Assembly (NCBI RefSeq): GCF_026072915.1
Contig: NZ_AP025943.1
Location: 2,170,001-2,234,000 of the forward strand
DNA length: 64,000 nt
Direction of reading: 5' to 3'
From: Akkermansia biwaensis
GTDB lineage: Bacteria; Verrucomicrobiota; Verrucomicrobiia; Verrucomicrobiales; Akkermansiaceae
The translations under genes and the position numbers were made by a program. Under the pieces are notes generated by a model. The model ran no database searches and was not told the origin of the DNA. It saw only the letters and a list, made by a program, of their open reading frames with translations. Position 1 is the first letter of the stretch. Each line of letters begins with the position of its first letter. Positions 53,756 through 61,696 of the stretch are shown piece after piece.

Positions 53756-53795
53756 AATTCATGAAAAATATATAAATTCAGAAAGCCAGAAACAT

Positions 53796-53867
53796 ATGAA
53801 CATCAGTAAAGAGCAAAAGCAGGACCCTTGATGCTGGGAAGCAGGACATGAAGAATGCGTAGGAAAA
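53796..53867 (+). pseudogene. Fragment of the small lipoprotein-like gene
   Basis: ATG 53796 reads MNISKEQKQ, then a frame change, then LDAGKQDMKNA, a TAG, and EKS. This aligns with MNQPSEEQKQAALEAGREGMKKAYERS, the start of the gene at 49231. So it is a decayed copy of that gene's 5' end, in the place downstream of the fibre-like gene where an intact copy might once have been. Confidence 0.7.
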
Positions 53868-53871
53868 AAGC

Positions 53872-53902
53872 AAACCCCTCAAGTTGTAAACTTGAGGGGT
53901 TT
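53872..53902. terminator. 14-bp terminator hairpin after tRNA-Thr
   Basis: AAACCCCTCAAGTT (53872-53885) pairs perfectly with AACTTGAGGGGTTT (53889-53902) across a 3-nt loop. On the minus strand it is followed by TTTGCTTTTTTCC, so it ends the tRNA-Thr transcript. It would also block readthrough from the fibre gene on the plus strand. Confidence 0.9.
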
Positions 53903-53906
53903 ATAA

Positions 53907-53981
53907 TGGAGCCGCTTGTCGGATTTGAACCGACGACCGTCCGCTTACAAGGCGGGTGCTCTACCACTGAGCTAAAGCGGC
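53907..53981 (-). tRNA. tRNA-Thr, anticodon TGT, CCA encoded
   Basis: Complete cloverleaf on the minus strand: acceptor GCCGCTT/AAGCGGC, D arm GCTC/GAGC, anticodon stem CCCGC/GCGGA, loop CTTGTAA with anticodon TGT (ACA, Thr), T arm GTCGG-TTCAAAT-CCGAC. The discriminator is U73, followed by encoded CCA (53907-53909). It is at the edge of the phage-like patch, a usual integration site, but I see no second copy of its 3' end as an att site. Confidence 0.95.
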
Positions 53982-54075
53982 GCAATGAATGGATGCGCAC
54001 ATGTCTACAGAAGAAGCCCCTCCCTGGCAAGCCGAAAATGGGCGGCACAGGGGGCCTTCCGTATTTTTAAACGTG

Positions 54076-56223
54076 TCAGGCGTCAAACAGGGAACCCTGT
54101 TCCAGCGGCGGTTCTGCGGATGAATCCGGGGAAGGGGGAGCGTCATCCTGCGGTTGGGGCTTTTCTGCCGGAACGGATGCGCTTTCCGCAGATTCCGGCG
54201 CGCCGGCAAGTGCGGATGATTCCTCTTCCGTGGTTTCATTGCCGGTTTTGGCTGTAGGCATGATGCGGGAGACGCGTTCCACCGGATGCCTGGTGATGAT
54301 GTTGCCCTGGGCGCCGCGGTTTTTGATCCGCAAGTCCGCGAAATGGAAGGGCCTGATCAGGTTGCGGAGTTTGAGGACGGCTTTCAGATAAACGTTCACG
54401 CTGATTTGTTCACTGTCCTGTTCCGTTTCATGCACGGAAAAGTGGAAGATGCGCGTTCCCTTCGTCCCGCGTGTCAGGGGGTATTCCTTGTCTCTGGTGA
54501 AGCCTCCTATCCGGAAGCGCTTGGCGTAAACGGGGCCGTCCTTTCCATCCCGGTAAATCAGGTTGAAGACGGGGTCGTCATCCTTCTTGATGATGGAGAT
54601 ATAGAGAGGGTTTTTTCCGGCGAAGAATTTGTCCTGAATGCGCACGATTTTCAGCACGCCTGCATTGTCCACGATCAGGACGTCGTCCAGCGTGGAGCAC
54701 TTGCACACGGGATTTCCCTTCTTGACGCCGAAACCGGCGAAGCCTTCTTCGTCAATATAGAGGGTTTCATTGGCCACGGCTACCTGGGCCCGGTCCACGG
54801 AACCAAAGGAGGAGATTTCCGTCTTCCTGGGATAGGAAGCTCCGTATTTTTTGCGGAGGGATTCAAACCAGCGGATGGTGAATCTGGTGAGCTGGTTGAG
54901 GTTTTTCTGCGTCTGGTCGATGTCCGCCTCCAACTGCTGAATGTGCTGATCGGCCTTGAAGGCGTCGAATTTGGAAATACGCTTGATTTTGATTTCCGTC
55001 AGCCGGATCAGGTCGTCCCTGGTAATGGGGCTGCGCAGTTTCCTGGCGAAGGGCTGGAGTTCCCTGTCAATGGTCTCCAGCACTTCCTCCCATGTTTCGC
55101 AGTCTTCAATGGTCAGATAGATGCGGTTTTCAATAAAAATCTTCTCCAGGCTGGCCTGGTGCCATGCCGCATTAAGTTCCTGAAGGCGTATTTCCTGTTC
55201 CTGCCGCAACGTTTCCTTGGTGGCATCCGTGTTGTAGCGCAGGATATCGCTGATGCGCATGAACCGGGGCTTGTCTTCCACAATGACGCATGCGTTGGGG
55301 GAGACGCTGACTTCACACGCGGAGAAGGCGAATAGCGCCTTTTTGGTCTGCTCCGGATCCACTCCGGCGGGCAGGTGAACCAGAATATCCACGTGCTGGG
55401 CCGTATTGTCTTCAATGCGGGCTATCTTGATTTTCCCCTTTTCCGCGGCGGAAACGATGGTATCTATCAGGATTTCCGTGGTGACGCCGAACGGGATTTC
55501 CGTGATGCGGAGAAGTTTTTTTGATTCCGTGAGAATGCGCGCCCGTATCCGCACCCGGCCCGTGCCTCGCTCCCCGTCGCGGTAATTGGTGGCATCCATG
55601 ATTCCCCCTGTGGGGAAATCCGGCAGAAGCTGGAATTCCTGCCCCCTCAGGTGGGCGATGGAAGCGTCAATCAATTCGTTGAAATTGTGGGGAAGGATTT
55701 TGCTGGAAAGACCCACGGCAATACCCTCCGCCCCCTGCGCAAGCAGAAGAGGAAATTTGACGGGCAGGCTCACGGGCTCCTTGTTCCTGCCGTCATAGGA
55801 AAGCTGCCATTCCGTGACTTTGGGGCTGAACACCACGTCGCGGGCAAAGGGCGTGAAGCGGGCTTCAATGTATCGGGAAGCCGCCGCGGGGTCTCCCGTC
55901 AGAATATTCCCCCAGTTCCCCTGGGTGTCGATGAGCAGGTTTTTCTGGCCCAGACCTACCAGGGCGTCCGCGATGGACCTGTCCCCGTGCGGATGGAATT
56001 TCATCGTATCCCCGACGATATTGGCTACTTTATTGTAGCGCCCGTCATCCAGCCGGTCCATGGCATGCAGGATGCGGCGCTGAACGGGCTTGAACCCGTC
56101 ATTGATTTTCGGCACGGCCCGTTCCAGAATAACGTAGGAGGCGTAATCCAGAAAGTAGTCGGCATACATGCCTTCCACGGACTGGCTCGCGGGTGCGATG
56201 TGGGCGGGTTGAGTCACGGCCAA
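54076..56223 (-). CDS. parC: DNA topoisomerase IV subunit A
   Basis: A 715-residue type IIA topoisomerase A subunit. The breakage-reunion domain holds YASYVILERAVPKINDGFKPVQ-type sequence (split here as YASYVILERAVP and NDGFKPVQRRIL), and the catalytic Tyr118 lies in AAASRYIEAR. The C-terminal part lacks a clear GyrA box, which favours ParC over GyrA. It decatenates sister chromosomes. No ATG is near the expected start; the frame opens with TTG 56223, and GTG 56217 is equally possible. parE is not in the window. Confidence 0.87.
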   Translation of the reverse strand: MAVTQPAHIAPASQSVEGMYADYFLDYASYVILERAVPKINDGFKPVQRRILHAMDRLDDGRYNKVANIVGDTMKFHPHGDRSIADALVGLGQKNLLIDTQGNWGNILTGDPAAASRYIEARFTPFARDVVFSPKVTEWQLSYDGRNKEPVSLPVKFPLLLAQGAEGIAVGLSSKILPHNFNELIDASIAHLRGQEFQLLPDFPTGGIMDATNYRDGERGTGRVRIRARILTESKKLLRITEIPFGVTTEILIDTIVSAAEKGKIKIARIEDNTAQHVDILVHLPAGVDPEQTKKALFAFSACEVSVSPNACVIVEDKPRFMRISDILRYNTDATKETLRQEQEIRLQELNAAWHQASLEKIFIENRIYLTIEDCETWEEVLETIDRELQPFARKLRSPITRDDLIRLTEIKIKRISKFDAFKADQHIQQLEADIDQTQKNLNQLTRFTIRWFESLRKKYGASYPRKTEISSFGSVDRAQVAVANETLYIDEEGFAGFGVKKGNPVCKCSTLDDVLIVDNAGVLKIVRIQDKFFAGKNPLYISIIKKDDDPVFNLIYRDGKDGPVYAKRFRIGGFTRDKEYPLTRGTKGTRIFHFSVHETEQDSEQISVNVYLKAVLKLRNLIRPFHFADLRIKNRGAQGNIITRHPVERVSRIMPTAKTGNETTEEESSALAGAPESAESASVPAEKPQPQDDAPPSPDSSAEPPLEQGSLFDA

Positions 56224-56276
56224 AAATATTAAAGGATTTGTTTCGGCGGGGCAAGTGCGATCTCCGTAAAGAAAAA

Positions 56277-56307
56277 TAACCGGCCTTCCTGAAAGAAGGG
56301 CCGGTTA
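56277..56307 (-). terminator. Terminator of the helix-turn-helix gene
   Basis: On the minus strand TAACCGGCCCTTC pairs with GAAGGCCGGTTA (one bulge), followed by TTTTTCTTT. It lies about 30 bp after the stop at 56335. Confidence 0.85.
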
Positions 56308-56334
56308 TCGGTAGTATTAAATTGATGTGAAATT

Positions 56335-56712
56335 TCAGGCTGATTTGGATGTAATCCTGGCCCTGAGGTCGTCTGCCTCGGCGCGGAGGTTTTCAAGCTT
56401 GGCGGTTTGAGCTTCAAGCTCTGCTATTTCTTCCAGAACGGCTGCCAGGCGGCGCAAATCCGCAGGCTGTGCGGAGGCAAGGGGCTGGCTTTTGGCAACG
56501 GGGGCGTTTTTGGTACCAGGCTTGCGGCCTCTCTTGGCCTTGGAGGCTTTCATCCAGCTGGAGATAGTGACCGTGCTGATGCCGAATTGTGCAGCGGCTT
56601 CCTTCTGGGCGCCTCTTTTATTCTGCGTTTTCCGTTCGGCGATAAAATCAAGAACGGCTTGCTTTTCTTCAGGCGTATAACGCCTCCGGTTTTTTGTATC
56701 GTTGGAGTTCAT
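56335..56712 (-). CDS. Helix-turn-helix protein with C-terminal coiled coil
   Basis: A 125-residue basic protein. An N-terminal homeodomain-like or transposase-type HTH (about 10-60: YTPEEKQAVLDFI, GISTVTISSWMKA) is followed by an AT-hook-like KRGRKPGTK and a coiled coil (about 85-120). The HTH resembles those in IS3-type OrfA proteins, but no transposase or repeats are nearby, so a stand-alone regulator or nucleoid protein is more likely. Own terminator. Confidence 0.65.
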   Translation of the reverse strand: MNSNDTKNRRRYTPEEKQAVLDFIAERKTQNKRGAQKEAAAQFGISTVTISSWMKASKAKRGRKPGTKNAPVAKSQPLASAQPADLRRLAAVLEEIAELEAQTAKLENLRAEADDLRARITSKSA

Positions 56713-57235
56713 GGTATGACGAGTGGCACATATTTAATAAATGCAGCCTTTGCTATCAAGGAAAAATAATATGTTTTTTGACATCATTTAAAAGACTGTT
56801 TAAAAATTTAAAGGATGATGTACTATTCAATCATACTCTTCACATTCCCAGGCTTATTTGTAATTAAAAAAAATCGGAACTATTTACTTTAGTCTTGTAT
56901 CAGTCGTTTTGGCTGCCTCTCCCGCCAATTTATTACCGAATATCAGCGTTAGCAGCAATGCAATATTCCAACAAGATTATTCTACATAATTCCGAAAAAA
57001 ATTAATGTTTCTTAATGTATCCATGGGGAAAAATATTGTTGCTTAAACGGTTTTTCCCGGGCGGACGTTTTTGGCCCTGTGCATGGTTTATCGGTTAGGG
57101 AGAACCTGTGGATCCATGACTTCGGGAGGCGTTTCAGCGACTGTCACAGGGGGCGCTGGTTACGGATTTTGAGATTGCAGGGCCGGGGCGAATCATGTAA
57201 ATTCAATCCAATCTCTCAGTATTTCCATTCCAATT
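56713..57235. other. AT-rich divergent intergenic region
   Basis: About 520 bp between the helix-turn-helix gene and the coiled-coil protein, clearly AT-rich from 56760 to 57010. A TTGACA at 56778-56783 is a possible -35 on the plus strand, but no good -10 follows at 16-18 bp. No gene or RNA fold is recognised. It should hold promoters for both flanking genes. Confidence 0.4.
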
Positions 57236-59548
57236 ATGACTGATCAGCCAGAATCTCAGCCGTCTCCCCAGGCGCCCGCGCGCCGCCGTCTGGTGACGGC
57301 CGCCCCCGCAGCGCAACCCAAAGTGAAATTCGTATCTCCCGCAGCGGAAGGTGTGGAAGTGGCCAAGCCGCGTTTTCTTACTCCGGAATTGCAGGCCAAA
57401 CTGGCCCGGGAGCAGGAAGAAGCTGCGCGCCGTGCTGCGGAGCAGGCGGAGGCGGACAGGATAGCCGCGGAAAAAGCCGCCGCTGAAGAGGAGGCTGCCC
57501 GTATTGCCACAGAAAAAGAGGCTGCCAGAATGGCAGCGGAAAAGGAAGCCGCCAGAATCAAGGCGGAGCAGGAGGCCGTGGAAGCTGCGCGCGTGGCTGC
57601 GGAAAAAGAGGCTGCCCGCATCGCGGCTGAAGAGGAACGGGCAAGGCTGGCCGCTGAACAGGCAAAACAGGAAGAAGCTTCCAGACCCCTGGCTGATTCT
57701 TCCGTGGATGCCCAGATACAGGATGCCCTTGCCAAGGTGGCGGAAGCCCAGAAGGCCCTGGCAGAAGCCCAGGCTGTGGCTTTGGCCCAGGCTGCCGGAG
57801 TGGCAAAGCCTGCCATGGAAGCTCCGGAGCCCCAGGAACCTGCCCCGGTCCCGGCAGCCGGAAGCATTCCCAAACTGAAAATTTTAAAAACGGTCTCCGC
57901 TCCCACTGAAACGGCAGAAGCGTCCGCCCCCGCCGCTCCGGATTCGGGAGCCCTTCCCAAACTGAAGGTTTTAAAATCTCCCTTGGGCTCTCCTCCGGCT
58001 CCTTCCACCGTGGCCGCTCCGTCCTCCGGGCCGGTTCCGGCGGCATCCGCGGCGCCTTCTCCCGGCACGCCTCTGGCGGGAGCGGGAGGCATCCAGCCCC
58101 CTGCCGGGGGAGAAAACGCCAGGGAAATGGCCGCTTCCGTGGACAAGTCCAAATCCCTGCTTCGCGGAATCATCTATGGTGTGTGCGCCCTGGTTCTGGT
58201 GGCCGGCGGCGTGGGGATTTACGCCTGGCAGACCAACGCCAAGAAGGATCGGGTGGAAGGTGAAAACGCCCAGTTGAATAAATTGGTGATGGAAGGAGCC
58301 AAGCTGGGGCGCAGCCGTCTGTTTGACTCCAAGAGCCTCGGGCGCGTGCCGGATGTCAAAGTCGTCCCCAATGAAGAGGATGCCGCACTGCTTCTGGATA
58401 ACGTGAGAGGCGTGAAGGGGCACCGTGACAACTGGCCCGGTGCGGCGCATCTGGTGTCCATCATGGCCCAGATGGATGATAATATCGCACGGCAGGTGGT
58501 CGGGGACATGAAGAAAAACGTCCGTGACTACAGCAAAGAGAAATACGCCATGATGGTGACGCTGCTGGCCAAATCCTCCAGCCCGGTTATGCGCGAGCTG
58601 CTTAAGGATTTGTACGCCTCCATCAGCGACAGCAAAAACAAAAAGGTGCAGGACAAGCAGGCCGTGGTGCTCCAGTACATGCGCTTCTCCATGAAGCTGG
58701 ACGACCTGGATGACGTCATGAAAATTCTGCAGCAGAAAAACGTTTCTTCAGACTTGGTTTCTTCCGCATTCCGCACGGCCCGCTATCTCATTGACGAGGC
58801 TCCGGAAGCCAAGCGTGTCGGGCTTTCTTCCAAGCTGCTGCAATACCAGCAGGGCATGCCGGAGGAAAATCTCAAGATACTTTACCGGCTTCTTGCCCGT
58901 ACCGGAGATCCCAAGGTGCTGGACATGATGGAAAAGAGCTACAAGGAAGACCCCAAGAAAGCCCTGGTCATTGTCACGGCATGGGGGGACTGGAATACGG
59001 ACGATGCCGTTCCCTATCTGTTCCGGGCATGGAAGGATGAATCCCTACACTCCCGCGTGCGCTCCCAGGCCCATGACTCCATTCTCCGTGTGCTTTCCGT
59101 GGACCGCGACCGCGACGACAACGCCACCATCAAGCTGTTTGAACCCCTGATTGCGGACGCCAAGACGAGCGACCGACGCCGTTTCCTGGTTTCCGCGTTC
59201 AAGAGGCTGAGCAACAGGCCCTATGTCATCCGCCTGCTTGGACGCATCAAGCAGGCGGCGGAAGAAAACAGCAATAAGCTGGATTCCCGGCTGCGCGCTG
59301 CGGAAGAAGCCCTGGTGAAGGCGGAAGCCAAATACAAGAACAGTCCCGACGATGCGGCGGCGAAGGCTGATTATGAAGCCAAGAATAACGCGGCTAATGA
59401 TTTGGCCAATGAAAAGGCCGGTGAGGATAATGTCATTGCAGATGTGGAAAAGGCTCTGGAAAAGATCAAGAAGACGCCTGCTCCCGTCAAGCGCGCCGGA
59501 AAGGCGAAGGACGACGATGACGAGTCTTCCGTCATCAAGACAATGTAA
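57236..59548 (+). CDS. Large Ala/Glu-rich coiled-coil membrane protein, unknown
   Basis: A 770-residue protein. Residues 60-150 are an Ala/Glu/Lys-rich coiled coil with short near-repeats (EKEAARIAAEEE-like). A Pro/Ala-rich linker (about 195-300) has two copies of PKLK[IV]LK (near 214 and 239). One membrane helix lies at about 307-329 (GVCALVLVAGGVGIYAW). The C-terminal region (about 335-690) is alpha-helical and HEAT-like, followed by a second coiled coil and an acidic tail. With the N terminus in the cytoplasm, the helical domain would be periplasmic. Function unknown. A strong terminator follows. Confidence 0.72.
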   Translation: MTDQPESQPSPQAPARRRLVTAAPAAQPKVKFVSPAAEGVEVAKPRFLTPELQAKLAREQEEAARRAAEQAEADRIAAEKAAAEEEAARIATEKEAARMAAEKEAARIKAEQEAVEAARVAAEKEAARIAAEEERARLAAEQAKQEEASRPLADSSVDAQIQDALAKVAEAQKALAEAQAVALAQAAGVAKPAMEAPEPQEPAPVPAAGSIPKLKILKTVSAPTETAEASAPAAPDSGALPKLKVLKSPLGSPPAPSTVAAPSSGPVPAASAAPSPGTPLAGAGGIQPPAGGENAREMAASVDKSKSLLRGIIYGVCALVLVAGGVGIYAWQTNAKKDRVEGENAQLNKLVMEGAKLGRSRLFDSKSLGRVPDVKVVPNEEDAALLLDNVRGVKGHRDNWPGAAHLVSIMAQMDDNIARQVVGDMKKNVRDYSKEKYAMMVTLLAKSSSPVMRELLKDLYASISDSKNKKVQDKQAVVLQYMRFSMKLDDLDDVMKILQQKNVSSDLVSSAFRTARYLIDEAPEAKRVGLSSKLLQYQQGMPEENLKILYRLLARTGDPKVLDMMEKSYKEDPKKALVIVTAWGDWNTDDAVPYLFRAWKDESLHSRVRSQAHDSILRVLSVDRDRDDNATIKLFEPLIADAKTSDRRRFLVSAFKRLSNRPYVIRLLGRIKQAAEENSNKLDSRLRAAEEALVKAEAKYKNSPDDAAAKADYEAKNNAANDLANEKAGEDNVIADVEKALEKIKKTPAPVKRAGKAKDDDDESSVIKTM

Positions 59549-59571
59549 ATCCAGTTTCAGACTGGCCAGGG

Positions 59572-59607
59572 GAACCGGAAGGAGGAATCCTTCCGGTTCT
59601 CTTTTTT
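59572..59607 (+). terminator. Terminator of the coiled-coil protein gene
   Basis: GAACCGGAAGGA (59572-59583) pairs with TCCTTCCGGTTC (59588-59599) across GGAA, followed by TCTTTTTT. A 12-bp perfect stem. Confidence 0.92.
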
Positions 59608-59833
59608 CTGTGAATTATTCCCGGAAAACCTGCATGAAACTTGGCCGTCGTGGAGCCATTACCGTCTTTCTTCCATCCGAGGCGTCCTGAAATCCGGAAG
59701 TAAAGCCTGGGCAGCGGGCGTTTTTCCTGTTCGTCCGGGATGGTGAATTCTGCTGTGGTTTGTGGTGGACAGCACTGGAAAACCAGATGTTCCGCGGAAG
59801 AAGGCGGAAGATATTTTACGGAAATACCGGAGC

Positions 59834-61084
59834 TTACAGAAGCAATCCTACCTGATAGACGACGGTAGCCGTCACAAAGCCCATCACAGTAAGACCTGCG
59901 AATTGCGCCAGGGCAAACCACCAGGTGCCGGCTTCGCGCTTGGCGACGGTCACTGTTCCTATGCAAGGCAGGGCGATCAGGCAGAAAATCATGATGCTGA
60001 TACCCTGCAACGGAGTATAACTGGCTTTTAGCCGGGTGTTCAGGGTTTGCTGGGCTTCCGGACCGGAATCCCCGTCCTGCACGGCGTAGAGAATCCCCAT
60101 TTGCGTGACGAAAATCTCCTTGGCCGCGAAGGCTCCCAAAAGCGCGGAATTCACCTTCCAGTCAAATCCCGCTACCCTGGTGACGGGTTCCATCCAGTGA
60201 CCTATTTGTCCGGCGTAGGAATGCTCCATGGCCGCGGCCGCGTTCTCCGCGGTTCCTTCTTCCGGCCTGGGGTAAGTATTGAGGAACCACAGGATGATGG
60301 AAGCTCCGAGGATAAAGGTGCCCGCTTTTCTCACATACATGAAGGCGCGCGACCACATGAGCAGCCCTACTTTCCGCAGGGAAGGAATGCGCAGCCGTTT
60401 CAGGCGATGGGGCGCGTCCCGCTGCACGGTCTTGAAAAAGGTGTTTTTCAGCAGCCGGGCGCATAAAAGCGCCAGCAGGATGCCGGCGGCGTAAATTCCA
60501 AACAGAACGGTGGCTTGGAGATGGGAAGGAAACAGGGCGGAAACGAACATCATGTAGATGGGAAGCCGTCCCGCGCAGCTCATCATGGGAAGTATGGCGA
60601 TGGTGACAAGGCGGTCATTGCGCCCCTCAATCCTCCTGGTGGAAAGAATGGCGGGCACTGAACAGCCGAATCCCAGTAAAAGGGGGGCAAAACTGTTGCC
60701 GTTCAGCCCCATGATTTTCATGATGCGGCTCATGAGGCGCGAGACCCTCATCATGTAGCCGCTGTTTTCCAGCACCGTGATCGCTCCGAAGAGAAGGACC
60801 ACATTGGGCAGGAAGGCCAGAACGCCGCCTACACCGCCTACCACGCCCTCTCCCAGAAGAGACTGCAAGCCGGGCCACGGCTCCAGCAGGCGGCATGCCC
60901 AGATGCTGAACATTTGCGTTCCCGTCTGGATCAGTCTGACAAGAGGGTCGCCGATGGCAAAGCTCAAAAAGAAAATGAGATAAACCAGGCCCAGGAAAAT
61001 GAGCGATCCCCACACCTTGTGCATCAGTATGGCGTCCAGTCTTGCTCTCCACATGTTGTCCCGGACGTCTTCCTCCCCTTCCAT
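59834..61084 (-). CDS. FeoB-like ferrous iron channel core lacking the GTPase domain
   Basis: A 416-residue membrane protein with about nine to ten helices. It matches the FeoB core: RLDAILMHKVWG, LENSGYMMRVSRLMSR, GFGCSVPAI (138-146), PMMSCAGRLPIY (166-177). Typical FeoB is about 700-770 residues with an N-terminal G-protein and GDI domain of about 300 residues, which is missing here. No GTPase gene lies upstream; the adjacent gene is a zinc-ribbon protein. It could pair with a separate G protein or be a GTPase-free paralogue. No clear ribosome-binding site precedes the ATG, so the start is uncertain. Confidence 0.7.
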   Translation of the reverse strand: MEGEEDVRDNMWRARLDAILMHKVWGSLIFLGLVYLIFFLSFAIGDPLVRLIQTGTQMFSIWACRLLEPWPGLQSLLGEGVVGGVGGVLAFLPNVVLLFGAITVLENSGYMMRVSRLMSRIMKIMGLNGNSFAPLLLGFGCSVPAILSTRRIEGRNDRLVTIAILPMMSCAGRLPIYMMFVSALFPSHLQATVLFGIYAAGILLALLCARLLKNTFFKTVQRDAPHRLKRLRIPSLRKVGLLMWSRAFMYVRKAGTFILGASIILWFLNTYPRPEEGTAENAAAAMEHSYAGQIGHWMEPVTRVAGFDWKVNSALLGAFAAKEIFVTQMGILYAVQDGDSGPEAQQTLNTRLKASYTPLQGISIMIFCLIALPCIGTVTVAKREAGTWWFALAQFAGLTVMGFVTATVVYQVGLLL

Positions 61085-61182
61085 AAATTACGGGGGTAAC
61101 TTAGAGCCTGCTAAGTTGACAGGCAAGCATAAAATCCGGAACGGGGCCGGAGAAGAGACGGCGGCAGGCAGTGCCGCAGGAA

Positions 61183-61677
61183 TCAGCGGCGTGTGGCGGC
61201 AGCCAGGCCCTGGATGAAGAGGATGGCGGCCGTACAGCAGAAAATGATGCTGGGCAGCCATTGAAGCATGTACAGAGGGTCCGTGGAATCATTCCCGTAG
61301 GAAGGGAATATGGAGGCAAGAGTCAGGCAGGCCAGGGACAGCAGCCACGCCAGCCAGGATGCGGCCGGAACGGTTCTGTTCGTTTTTTCGGCAGGAAGCT
61401 GCTTGAGAATCTCTTCAACAAGTCTTCGTGTGTCCGGATGCCGTTCGGAAACGGCCGGAATATTTTTCCTTTTGACGGGAGGCAGCGGGGCCGTCTTTTT
61501 TGCCGGAGATTCCGGCCCCGGCAGGGAACCGGAAGTGGGGGCTTCCCCGAAGGGAAGCCCCGTTTTGGCGTAAATCAATGCTCCGCATGAGGCGCAGTGC
61601 ATGCCGGCTTTCACGTCCAGGTCGGCTGGGTAGGCGTATCCGTGCCCGCACAGGGCACACGTAGCGGATTCTTTCAT
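61183..61677 (-). CDS. Zinc-ribbon membrane protein, unknown
   Basis: A 164-residue protein. Four cysteines near the N terminus (CALC at 7-10 and CASC at 28-31) form a likely zinc ribbon. A Pro/Lys linker follows, then two hydrophobic segments (about 107-125 and 140-158). No enzyme domain is seen. It lies between the FeoB-like gene and the sulfatase, on the same strand; whether it helps either is unknown. Confidence 0.6.
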   Translation of the reverse strand: MKESATCALCGHGYAYPADLDVKAGMHCASCGALIYAKTGLPFGEAPTSGSLPGPESPAKKTAPLPPVKRKNIPAVSERHPDTRRLVEEILKQLPAEKTNRTVPAASWLAWLLSLACLTLASIFPSYGNDSTDPLYMLQWLPSIIFCCTAAILFIQGLAAATRR

Positions 61678-61696
61678 GATTCAGCCGGAATAGGGT

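Noticed and set aside
53907-53981. tRNA-Thr as an att site for the phage-like patch
   Set aside because: Plausible by position, but I found no second copy of the tRNA 3' end at the other edge and no integrase.
56335-56712. IS3-type OrfA transposase
   Set aside because: The HTH is similar, but there is no OrfB, no terminal inverted repeat and no target duplication; the gene has its own terminator.
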